From: Acholoe squamosa
Lineage: Eukaryota > Annelida > Polychaeta > Phyllodocida > Polynoidae
Assembly: GCA_949317995.1 (NCBI GenBank)
Contig: OX439045.1
Span: forward strand, 47,573,693-47,637,692
Direction: 5' to 3'
Length of the DNA: 64,000 nt
Shown in pieces: positions 53,483 through 62,952 of this stretch; the first letter of the stretch is position 1, and each line of letters opens with the position of its first letter. Under the pieces are notes generated by a model, which worked only from the letters and a program-made list of their open reading frames with translations, did no database searches and had not been told where the DNA came from. A program made the position numbers and the translations under genes.

Positions 53483-54191
53483 AAGCCCCGATATGAAGAT
53501 GAGGAAGACTACGATGATCTCGAGGAGGAGGAGGAGGAGGAGTACATGGAGGAAGAGGAGGAGGAGGAGGAGGTTCAGGAGGTTAAACCCTCAGATTTTC
53601 CAGGGCTAGGTGGAGATCAGGACATTAAGTACATGTTCAACCTTTTCTATAATCAGTATATCAAAGACAAAGGTGTTAAAGCTCTTTCTGAAAAACGCCA
53701 GAAAGGGAAGGCTCCCAGCAGTGAACACTATTCCCATTAAGGCCTGACTAAGAAGCCTCCTGCTCCGAGACCTGACCCCGAAGACAGCCGCCATGACCCT
53801 TCGTACCACCCCGATGAGGACTAGTTTGTCAGTCCAAGAGGCCGGGGGACTCTGAGAGGAAGGGGAACTAGAGGCCGGGCACCCGAGCTCGTGGTTCTTC
53901 CTTACTACCTGCCCGAGGAAGGGGACGGCCCCGTGGATCTGGAATGTCCAGCAAGGGAGGCAGAAGCACCCGGGCCAGGGGCCGAGCACATGGAGCACGT
54001 GGAGCAAATTCTTCTAGGGGTGGTGCCGGTAATGTTTCCGCTGCCTCTGCTTCTTCTGAGGTGGCACTGAAGCACTGGAATCCTTTGGAACTGAGAGCCC
54101 TGATATTCGGAGCTAACCACTTAAAACCCGTCCTGAAAGGGAAGTTCAAAAGCAGCAGCGACGGGAGAACTATGAAGAAACTGGCGTGGGA
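53483..54191 (+). pseudogene. Exon 2: acidic tract, RG-rich tract, start of Myb/SANT-like segment
   Basis: It begins KPRYEDEEDYDDLEEEE and continues past two in-frame stops (53738, 53822) with GLTKKPPAPRPDPEDSRHDP and RGRGTLRGRGTRGRA. It then shifts frame near 53880 to an RG-rich stretch and ALKHWNPLELRALIFGANHL followed by LKGKFKSSSDGRTMKKLAWE, the first helices of a Myb/SANT-like domain. The composition across the stops still looks coding. Confidence 0.7.
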
Positions 54192-54477
54192 GTAAGATAT
54201 TATGGTTTTCTCTCTTCTGCTGTAATTGACTTACCGTGAAAATATAAATAGAAGCTTCACAAAATCTTATTGCATTTTTCTATTCCCATTGTCCACTACT
54301 TTTATTCCGGCACTTAATGATTTATTTTCATACATGGATTACTTTGTGCTTGGCTTATATGGTTTAAGCAGTTGTCACCCTACTCTAGAATAAATATATT
54401 TATTTCCTTGAGAAAAGATTTATTAGAATTATTTCATATAGAGGGACGTTGAATGAAAATACTTTCTTCCTGTGCAG

Positions 54478-54566
54478 AGTACATTGAGTCCATAGGCAAA
54501 AGGGAGTGGAGCGTGAAGCAGTGTAAAGACAAACTCCTGTATTTCGGCCAGGATGCCAAAAAAAAG
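54478..54566 (+). CDS. Exon 3: Myb/SANT-like segment, WSVKQCKDKL
   Basis: It encodes YIESIGKREWSVKQCKDKLL and then YFGQDAKKK. The W-x-V-x-x-x-K-x-K pattern is the recognition-helix region of Myb/SANT-like domains. The acceptor is TGTGCAG and the donor GTACGG. Confidence 0.7.
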
Positions 54567-54771
54567 GTACGGTAATAGCTTCCTCATGCAAAAAGTATGC
54601 ATTTAGGTAACTCCCACTCAAACTAAAATTATATCTGTTTCTTCCCTTTCAATACCTAAATTCCCTTAGTGTATTCTTTTGTGAGAGCTGTCCATTACAA
54701 TAACACAAGTACCACCTCATAGGTTAAAAAGAAGGCTTAATTTAATTTTTTTTTATTTATTTTTTCTTCAG

Positions 54772-54886
54772 AGGCAGATGATAGACTCCAAATATCGTTC
54801 AGGCAGTGGTCAGCGCGACGAGAAAGACTACCTCACTGATCTTGAGAAGGCTATTCTCGATTGGGTAGGGGAAGATGTGACACTTG
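54772..54886 (+). CDS. Exon 4: RQMIDSKYRSG to VGEDVTLG
   Basis: It encodes RQMIDSKYRSGSGQRDEKDY and LTDLEKAILDWVGEDVTLG. The LTxxExxIxxxxGE pattern usually follows Myb/SANT-like domains of this type. Confidence 0.72.
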
Positions 54887-55092
54887 GTAAGTAAAATCCT
54901 GTGTCCTTTTTATGATGCCTGAAGGCTTAATGTGTGTGGCAAAGTTAAACATATAATAAATCAGAATTATTTTTGTTGCATGCTTTTATTGAAAGGTATT
55001 TGAATTAAATCTGCTTCGGCATATTTTATGGCTGGGGAATGGGAATTTCATAAGCAAAAATAAAAGAACACAGTCATTTGATTTGATTTCAG

Positions 55093-55266
55093 GTATACCG
55101 GGCATGCAACCTCCTAACTTGAAGGGAGGAGGGAGACAAGACAAGCCTTGGTCCTGCTACGACCCACATCGCGAGAACAGGGAGGATTATGTGGCGATGC
55201 AGATGCCAAGTGACGCTCTACGTGCAGTGATGGAGGGGAACCTTCTAGTAGAAGACGAAGACGGAG
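55093..55266 (+). CDS. Exon 5
   Basis: It encodes GIPGMQPPNLKGGGRQDKPW and a segment ending GNLLVEDEDG. It is 174 bp, phase 1 at both ends, and its open frame runs on into the intron. No known domain is recognised. Confidence 0.7.
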
Positions 55267-55602
55267 GTAAGCCAAAAAATATAATATTGTCCTGTCAGAA
55301 AAGATGTGTAATTAAAGCTATTGAAGAATTCATGTTTGTCAACAAAACAATAAATTAATATGACTTACTTTTATGATCGCAAACAATTTTAAAATAGACC
55401 CGCGCACAATTCCCTTTGTCTAATTAAATTATTTTATACCAAAATACATATATGCATTCTTTTTAAGTCTCTACATATTAAAAATTGAAACCAAACATGT
55501 CCGTCACCATGATAAGGAACCTTTCATGTATCTTGCTTACCTTTTCCACTTGCTTCTGGGTGTAGGAATTGTGTATGATGAATGATTGTTTCTCTTATTC
55601 AG

Positions 55603-57059
55603 CTCCCATCTTGGATGTCGAAGAAGCAGACTACAATGAGGAAGGACAGGAGGAGGAGTCTGAGCCAGTCGACCACTATGATGGACAAGACGAGGCAAAC
55701 TACTGTCCTGCATCTCCCCGAAGGAACATTGATGTGTCTTTACCGGATGACGACGATCTAAAAACTCCTCCACCCAAAAGTATAACGCGGACCACTATGT
55801 TGAATTTCAACAAGAGAGAAAACGACAAAAAGAAAGGTATTGTCAGTAAACCTAGGAACCCCGAAGACGACCTTTCCCCTCATGCTAAAGAGCGAAATGA
55901 GAGAAAAAAAGTACTTTTGGCTGCGGCTAACGAGATACTCAAGAAGAATACTCCCAACAAAGTCACCCCTGTTAAGAAATCACTCTTACCGGTACACAAA
56001 CCAAAAGCTCCTGTCCATAATGCTCCAGTTCCATCTAAAAAACCTCCCCCTCGTAAAGAGTTAGATAAACAGAAGGCCCCACCTGTTAGGACAAAACATT
56101 CACAGGAGGACGAGGAACTAACTGAAAAACCAGCCAAGAGGAAGCGGAACAGAGCTCCATCTTTCTCCGGATTGATAGAAGAGGACATCTCTGGGGTCAA
56201 GCTGTGCCCTTCTTCCCCTGTTTTCAAAACCAGCACTCCATGTATTGGTGACAAGAAGGCTAGTTATGATATGTTGTCCTCCACCAAAAGGAAATTAGAC
56301 ATGGATAACTCCAATTCTGAGGAAAAGAGGAGGAAACTGTTTGACAACAGCCCAAATGCTTCACTGCCCTCTTTAAACAGAAACTCACCTCACGTTAAGA
56401 CAGTGGATCAGCCGAGAGCTGACCTGGAATCCATTAAACGAGCTGTACTGGAAGAAAGTACAAAAGTAATGATAGAGCAGCAAAATAAAGTAAGTGAGTC
56501 CCTCCTTAAGCACCAGGATGAGGTCGCACAAAATGCCTGTGAAACAGCAGACATTGTGGTTAAGTCACTTAAAGGGGTTAGCATGGGAATAACTACAGCG
56601 CTACGAGATCATTCTCAACAGCTGCTAATCTCCGAACGCAAGCAGATGCCATGCTGAACATGCAAAACAAGTTCCCAGCCCAACAAATCAAAGACCAACA
56701 GGAGGACAGTGAAACCCTAGCTAATATACACGCTGACATGACAAATAAAATAGTAACCAAACAAGTGCAGATGGTGAAGGCCATGGAAAAGCTGGGGGAA
56801 ATCATGATAGAGAACACTGAGAAGCTTATCCAGGCACAAAGTAAACTTAATGTTGGGTTCATTGGGATGCAGGACTCCGTCGTGTCTTTGTCAAAATCAT
56901 TAAGTACATTGCTCTTAGATGCAGATCACCTACAGCAGCGGTGCGTGACAGGACTGAAGACAGCTGAAACTGCAGACAAGATACTTCAGCAGGTGATAGG
57001 AACAGTCGAGAAATTGAATCAAGCTGTGACCTACTCCTTCAATCATAACTTAATACAAG
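55603..57059 (+). pseudogene. Exon 6: basic low-complexity region and coiled coil, one-base loss
   Basis: It encodes APILDVEEADYNEEGQEEES, then Lys/Pro-rich sequence with nuclear-localisation-like KPAKRKRNR and a helical C-terminal half rich in Gln, Lys and Asp. The frame changes near 56635 from ...QQLLISE to RTQADAMLNMQNKF. The exon is 1457 bp, one short of a multiple of three between two phase-1 junctions, which independently indicates a one-base deletion. Confidence 0.72.
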
Positions 57060-57343
57060 GTGAGAAAAGGATAATTTTTATTTTCATTATATAATGAGAT
57101 GCAAATCTTAATTTTAAAAGGAAACGAGATGCAAACTCAACAATTATTAACCTTTTCTGTGGTCTATCCCTACACATATTAAACCTAATTATATCATAGC
57201 CTTAACCTACTAGCAGAGAAAACAGGTGGCGCAAAAATGTTTTCAGATATTTAGGTTTGGAACGCTGTTCCCTTTAAACAACTAAAAATTCAAGATAAAG
57301 TTACCTTTGAAAATATATTAACTGAACAAATTTTCTGTTCCAG

Positions 57344-57508
57344 CTCCAGCAGTCCATCATCGAGGTACACTGTACGAGCCTCCGGAACCTAGGTCTGAGG
57401 AGGCCGAGGGCACAGCAGGGACTTCTCCTGACAAGTCTGAGGAAGCTGGGTTAAACATTCAAGATTCCCGTGTGGGTGCTTTCCTGACCCATCCATACAC
57501 CGAAGCAG
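57344..57508 (+). CDS. Exon 7
   Basis: It encodes APAVHHRGTLYEPPEPRSEE to GAFLTHPYTEAG. It is 165 bp, phase 1 at both ends, with TTCCAG acceptor and GTACAG donor. Confidence 0.68.
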
Positions 57509-58168
57509 GTACAGTGGAAACTAAGTTATTTACCTTTTGTGAACTAAATCTTTAACTGTCATACTTTTTGGTAATAGCTGGTTTTGTCATAAAGTCAAAT
57601 CATTGTCCACGTTCAACCTCCATGTTTAATAATAGGATAATGATCTTGGAGGTTACCTTATCTGTAATTTCTCGGGAACTAATAGTCTGATTTTAATGTA
57701 TGACATATCAAAATGAAGGTATCGATGAGTACTCTCTAGATATGGTGTAGTTGAGAAGCTACAACTGGGGAGTCCATCATGAGGAGCTCGGATCTACTTG
57801 AATGGAAGCCCAAGATGGCGGCCATTACAGTTTTTAAAGAACTTTGAGGCTATAATGTTTTTTTCTTTATCAAAATAAATAAATAATAATTCATGACTGA
57901 TACTGAAAGCAAAAACCAGTAGAAAATTGATGATTCTATCATGGAAATATTTCTCCTACGACTTTGAATGGATAGGTCGAGTTAGCTGGTATTTTCCTCA
58001 CTGGTACCCCACGAGTACCAGAGGCAGAAGCAGTCAAATATAGAACATTTATAACCAGCGATCTACTAACTCATTTTTATATATAGGGTAATAATGAACG
58101 CCGTGAAAGGGAGGGTAGACTAGAATAATAACCGAAAGATTCTTAGTCCCTTCTGTCTCTTTTCACAG

Positions 58169-58261
58169 GACAGGGGGCCTTGTACCAGACGTCTACAGAA
58201 GTCTTCAGCGACGGAGTCAATCCTTCAGCAACCCAGGCCAAGCTTCTCATTCCAGCCGCGG
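58169..58261 (+). CDS. Exon 8
   Basis: It encodes GQGALYQTSTEVFSDGVNPS and ATQAKLLIPAAG. It is 93 bp, phase 1 at both ends, with CACAG acceptor and GTAAGT donor. No stop is reached, so at least one further exon would lie beyond the gypsy element. Confidence 0.65.
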
Positions 58262-58435
58262 GTAAGTGAACTGTATACTATATATGAAAAAAGGTTACAT
58301 TTTGCCACATATCATATCTTTGATATTCTTTCTAGTGTAGGCACGGAGTATTCTTATGTCTTTTTAACTCAGGAAATTTTTTTTAGAAAGGTTATTTGTT
58401 GAACTACACAAATGGAAAAGTTATTTCCCATATAT

Positions 58436-58831
58436 TGTGGCGTAGACCGAGCCGATGTCGGTGGATCCCGAAACCATCCTGGCATGGGGGCGGGGGAAGC
58501 CGGCGGAGGCGGAGTCACGTCAGCATTGTGTAAAGTTGTGTTATTCGGAGTAGCATCTTCGGCGGCGGTGTATGTTGTACATACACCAGCGCCGGTGGAC
58601 TTGCAAGTGTATAAATACTGGAGGTGTCCCACCGGACAGTCAGTCTGGGTTTGGGGTGGCTATAGGACGCACCTGCACTTGCTCCAGAGAGGAGGAACAG
58701 CGGCATATATATAGAGATATACTTAGCTGGTGTGGCAGAGCAAGCCAGGCAATAAAGGATTCAGGTTAGTTATACTTGTCCGTGTTACTGGTCGTCATTC
58801 TCTTATCCGGAGGAGCTTAAAATACGCTACA
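58436..58831 (+). mobile_element. 5' LTR of a Ty3/gypsy element
   Basis: It begins TGTGGCGTA and ends TACGCTACA, a short inverted repeat of TG...CA type. It carries TATAAATA at 58610-58617 and AATAAA at 58751-58756, as expected for the promoter and polyadenylation signal. The matching 3' LTR lies outside the window. Confidence 0.8.
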
Positions 58832-58832
58832 T

Positions 58833-58846
58833 TGGTGACAGCGGTG
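58833..58846 (+). other. Primer-binding site of the gypsy element
   Basis: TGGTGACAGCGGTG starts one base after the LTR. The leading TGG fits pairing to the CCA end of a tRNA. The tRNA species was not identified. Confidence 0.6.
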
Positions 58847-58874
58847 TTTTCAACGGATCCACGCGGGACTAGAG

Positions 58875-60251
58875 ATGGCGGAGGCAAGGATAACGGAAAC
58901 AGACTCATTGAAATTGGAAGGAGAAGGAGTTGGTCGGGGGACCCTCTTGGAAGTAGTGGACGAGGAGGTGACAATCAGAAGACCCACAGAAAGCAGACCT
59001 GGGGAACCATACCCCGAAAGGCAGGAGGAGCCTATGGATCGGAATTGGACGGGGGAAGGCAATCAGGTAGAGGTGGGAGGAGGGCGTGCAAGTCCCGTAA
59101 ACGACTTCAGATGGCCATGGGAGAAGGAGGAGGTGGAGAGGGAGATACCCCGGAGGCCAAGACGGGGGAGGCGCCAACCCAGAGTCAAGACGGAAAATAC
59201 TTCAAGCATGACTCGGAGGAGATTGGAGGAAGGGTCAGAGGATTGGACGGAGGAGGAGTGGGACCAGCTCCTAGAGACTCTCTCAAAGCATAGGAAGATA
59301 AAACCGGCAGTGGAGGGACAGGAGGAAGGAAGAGGGACGGAGGGCCCTGACAACAAGGGAGAGGGGATGAATGTAAAAAAAGAGGTGACCGGGGGAGAGC
59401 AACCATCAGTGGATGAAACCCGGTTACCTGCTTTGCCGTCCCTATCTGGCGGAGCTGACGGCGAAGTGAGTGCAAAAGGAAAACCGGTGGTTAAACCCAC
59501 AAAATACGACGGGACGGGGGATCTAGGCGATTACCTCAACCACTTCGACCTGTGTGTGAAGGTGAATGGATGGGACGAGGCTGAGGCCGGCATGTTCCTA
59601 GGGCTGAGTTTGGCGGGGGCCGCTCGGAGGCTGTTGAACGGCAGAAAACCAGCTACGCCGGAAGGGTACACCGAACTCCGGAAGGCGCTGGTCGAAAGGT
59701 TCGAGCCCACCAATCAAGAGGAGACCTATAAAGCTGTCCTCTGCACCAGGGTACGGAGGAAGGGGGAGGCGTTGCAAGAATTGAGAAAGGACCTGATGAA
59801 GTACACTCGGCTAGCTTACCCCGAGGCCGACGCCCGAACTACAGACACCCTGGTTTTGGACAGATTCCTGCTATGTTTGGATAATCCTCTAAGACAATGG
59901 GTCTATCAGTCACAGCCAAAGGACCTACAAGCTGCCGTCATGACAGCTGTGGGGGCAGAAGCCTACCTGAAGGTGGAGCAGGAAACATCACAGAGGGTTA
60001 GGACCGCTGACACGTCGGTAAATGAGCATCTCAAAACCAACACCGACAGGATGGATAAAATGGTGGAACTAATGGACCGCATGGCTAAGAAGATGGAGGA
60101 GCCCCTCTCCACCGAAAAGAAGAGGCGGAGTACTGCCTGCTATGGGTGCGGCCAGGAAGGGCATTTCAAGCGGGAGTGCCCCAACAGGAGAACTGACAAA
60201 CCTGGGGGGGCCCCCGAGACTGGAAAGGATGTTATTCCATCGGGAAACTAG
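58875..60251 (+). CDS. gag: Gypsy gag
   Basis: A 458-residue ORF starting 29 bp after the primer-binding site. The N-terminal half is charged. The middle (from about residue 210) has the GTGDLGDYLNHFD and capsid-like LRQWVYQSQP segments found in Ty3/gypsy gag. A CCHC knuckle (CYGCGQEGHFKREC) starts at residue 422. It would form the element's intracellular particle. The stop at 60249-60251 precedes the protease in another frame. Confidence 0.88.
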   Translation: MAEARITETDSLKLEGEGVGRGTLLEVVDEEVTIRRPTESRPGEPYPERQEEPMDRNWTGEGNQVEVGGGRASPVNDFRWPWEKEEVEREIPRRPRRGRRQPRVKTENTSSMTRRRLEEGSEDWTEEEWDQLLETLSKHRKIKPAVEGQEEGRGTEGPDNKGEGMNVKKEVTGGEQPSVDETRLPALPSLSGGADGEVSAKGKPVVKPTKYDGTGDLGDYLNHFDLCVKVNGWDEAEAGMFLGLSLAGAARRLLNGRKPATPEGYTELRKALVERFEPTNQEETYKAVLCTRVRRKGEALQELRKDLMKYTRLAYPEADARTTDTLVLDRFLLCLDNPLRQWVYQSQPKDLQAAVMTAVGAEAYLKVEQETSQRVRTADTSVNEHLKTNTDRMDKMVELMDRMAKKMEEPLSTEKKRRSTACYGCGQEGHFKRECPNRRTDKPGGAPETGKDVIPSGN

Positions 60252-60298
60252 AACCGACCTCTACCCAAGGCCAGGTACAGGTCGGGGGGATTGGGCCT

Positions 60299-60975
60299 AT
60301 GAATATTGTGCAAGGAAGGCGAGAGAGGGGCGGCGGAGGACTAATAGTGGAAGGCAAGTTGGAGGGAGCCGTTATACAGATGCTGGTAGATACTGGCGCC
60401 TCACTAAACCTTATCTCCCACGGGTGGTGGGAACGACACGGGGGTGATCGGCTGCTCCAAGAAATGGGGGAAGTTGTCTTTTCGGTGGATGGAAGACCCC
60501 TGAAACTTAAAGGGGAGGTGCAGGCTTCATTACAATTGGGGAGCAGGAGCACAAACGCGATGTTTATCGTGGGGGACACAGGGACGGAAGGAATATCGGG
60601 CGCCGCCTTTCTACGAGAAAACCAGCTTGTGGTGGACGTGGCCAGGGGAAGATTAATCTGGACCCAACCAGAATCGGCGTGTCGAGTGGTGAGCACCTGC
60701 TCAGCAGTGGTCGGAGCGGGGGAGGAAGCATTTCTGGAAGGCGCGGTGATGGGTCGGTGGTTGGACGGTGGGAATGGCATGATAGAAAGTATGGCCGGGC
60801 ACAAAGGTGAACCCCACTTCCTGGTGGGCAGAGGCCTGGTCCAGCCAATAAACAGAGAAACTTGGGTCAGGGTGCTGAACCCCGGGCCGGAACCGATCAT
60901 CGTCTACAAGGATGTCTGGGTGGCATCCAACGAGTGGAAACGCCGGGAGAGGATCCGGGGGAGAACCCCGGAAGC
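60299..60975 (+). pseudogene. pol: Gypsy protease region
   Basis: It encodes VEGKLEGAVIQMLVDTGASL, with the DTGA active-site motif of a retroviral-type aspartic protease, and AAFLRENQLVVDV further on. It lies in frame -1 relative to gag. Before the reverse transcriptase the frame shifts again near 60970, so translation as a single pol would fail without two frame changes. Confidence 0.75.
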
Positions 60976-62640
60976 TGGTGCCGTCGGGTGGAGGCTATGT
61001 CGCCGGAGGAGAAGAGAGGGCTTATAAGAGAGCTGGTGGAGGGAACAGAGCCAGACAGAAGAAAGGAGCTTGCGGGGTTACTTAATCAACACCTGGCGGC
61101 CTTCCAGTGTCATAAGGGTGATAAGGGACACACCACTATGGCCCAACACCGAATAGATACGGGGGATCAACCCCCTATAAAGCAGCCACCAAGACGCTTA
61201 GCCCCCCACCGAAGGGCCACGGTGGAAGAGGAGGTTGACAAAATGTTGGAGGCGGGGGTCATTGAGCCTTCAGTAAGCCCATGGGCATCTCCGGTGGTGC
61301 GAGTGAAGAAGAAAGACGGGACAACCCGTTTCTGTGTGGACTATAGGCAGTTAAACAAAGCTACAGTAAAAGATGCCTACCCTCTGCCCCGGGTGGAGGA
61401 CTGCTTGGACACTATGGCGGGGGCCACCTGGTTCTCATCAATGGATCTTGCCAGTGGGTATTGGCAACTAAATGTAAGGGCGGAGGACAGAGAGAAGACA
61501 GCGTTCACCACCCACAGGGGGCTCTTCCAATTCATCAGAATGCCGTTTGGGTTATGTAATGCCCCAGGGACGTTTGAGCGAGTGATGGAGGTTGCCATGC
61601 GGGGGCTTCAGTGGCGTACCTGTTTGGTATATTTAGACGACATTGTCGTGTTTGCCTTTGAACAGCATATGGAGAGGTTGGGCGAGGTACTACAAAGACT
61701 GGCGGAGGCCGGCCTTAAGATAAAACCCTCCAAATGCCAACTGGCCCGCCGGAGGATACTGTTTCTGGGGCACCAGATCAGTGAGGCCGGGGTAGGGACC
61801 GACCCAGGCAAGGTGGAGGCTGTTCAGGGGTGGCCCCCACCACAGAATATCACAGAAGTGAGGAGTTTTCTCGGTCTGGCGGGGTATTATAGAGCCTTCA
61901 TCCCCGACTTCTCAACTAAGGCTAAACCACTCAGTTCTCTGGCGGAAAAGGGACGGCCTTTCAAGTGGACGCCGGAGTGTGAAAATGCCTTCGAGATACT
62001 GAAGCAGAAATTGATAGAAGCTCCTATCCTGGGGTTCCCCCGACCAGAAGGCCAGCTTATTATGGACACGGATGCCAGTGATACGGGGTTGGGCACGGTG
62101 CTGGCACAAGAACAAGATGGGGAAGAGAGAGTATTGGCTTATGGCAGTCGCACCTTAGCAAACCATTGTGTTACGCAGCGGGAGTTGTTAGCCATCGTTT
62201 TTGGCCTCCGGAAATTCAGACACTATTTAGTGGGTCGGCCGGTGGTAGTGCGCACCGACCATGCATCCCTTCGGTGGCTATTGGAGTTCAAAGAACCGGA
62301 GGGCCAGCTGGCGCGGTGGCTTCAGATCATAGGCACTTATGACATAGTGATACAACACCGACCAGGAAAGGCCCATGGTAATGCGGATGGCCTATCCAGG
62401 ACACCCTGTAAACAATGCGGCAGAGACCCTGAAGAAGACAGGCGGTGGTGTCGTGTCTTCACAAGAGCTCAGAGTCAAGTGCTAGAAGGAGGGAACCAAT
62501 CCCCCGCGGAGGGGCCGGATCCTCCGGTGGGGGCGGCATGGGAAAAGCTGCAGGATGATGACCCCCTTCTCAGGGAGGTACGGGGGTGGGTGGAAGGAGA
62601 GGCTGACAATACACAAGGGTGTGTTGGGGAGGTGGTGGAT
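60976..62640 (+). CDS. pol: Gypsy reverse transcriptase and RNase H
   Basis: The continuous frame has MSPEEKRGLIRELVEG, WASPVVRVKKKDGTTRFCVD, YRQLNK and YLDD (active site at 61630-61641). The RNase H part starts around MDTDASDTGLGTVL and includes RTDHASLRWL and the YDIVIQHRPGKAHGNADGLS segment. The motif order is that of Ty3/gypsy pol. The frame is open to 62688, but the true coding path probably switches to another frame between about 62600 and 62660. Confidence 0.9.
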
Positions 62641-62952
62641 AGGGGAGGCAGGGTCGGCCCACTTCCAGATAGCAGTTCCCAAGCCTAACAGGAAGGATGT
62701 GCTGCAGGAGGTACACGGAGAACCACTGGCCGGACACCTAGGGCGTAACAAGACCATCAGGCGGGTACAGGGAGGATATTACTGGCCTGAATTCCGGAGG
62801 GATGTCACCCGGTGGTGCGAGCAGTGTGAGCCGTGCCTGTGGCGGAAGGCAGCCCCCGCCCCCCCACCGAGCTCCAATGGGACATGTTGGGGCTGGTCTA
62901 CCACTCCAAAGGGTAGCCCTGGATGTGATGGGACCTCTGCCCCCGACGGGGT
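62600..62952 (+). pseudogene. pol: Gypsy integrase N-terminal part, frameshifted
   Basis: In one frame it encodes the zinc-binding HHCC region (VHGEPLAGHLGRNKTIRR, then WCEQCEPC). From about 62865 the similarity moves to the next frame (LQRVALDVMGPLPPTG, holding the first catalytic Asp), and then again to the frame of 62953. The frame changes fall next to C- and G-runs, where either decay or base-calling error is possible. Confidence 0.78.

Larger units (their letters stand above)
53013..58261 (+). pseudogene. Myb/SANT-like and coiled-coil gene (eight exons, frame lesions)
   Basis: Exons: 53013-53033, 53483-54191, 54478-54566, 54772-54886, 55093-55266, 55603-57059, 57344-57508, 58169-58261. 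All show GT-AG borders, and exons from 54772 on are joined in phase 1. The product would have an acidic N-terminus, RG-rich stretch, Myb/SANT-like DNA-binding segment, basic low-complexity middle and long helical C-terminal half. Lesions are TAA 53738, TAG 53822, a shift near 53880, a phase mismatch at 54191/54478, and a one-base loss near 56635. I do not recognise a named orthologue; the Myb-like part resembles the type paired with Harbinger-derived proteins. It may continue beyond 58261, where a gypsy element is inserted. Assembly error remains possible. Confidence 0.7.

Noticed and set aside
58850..60900. Long minus-strand ORFs (up to 222 codons)
   Set aside because: They are antisense shadows of gypsy gag and protease in GC-rich sequence, with proline/serine-rich composition and no domain.
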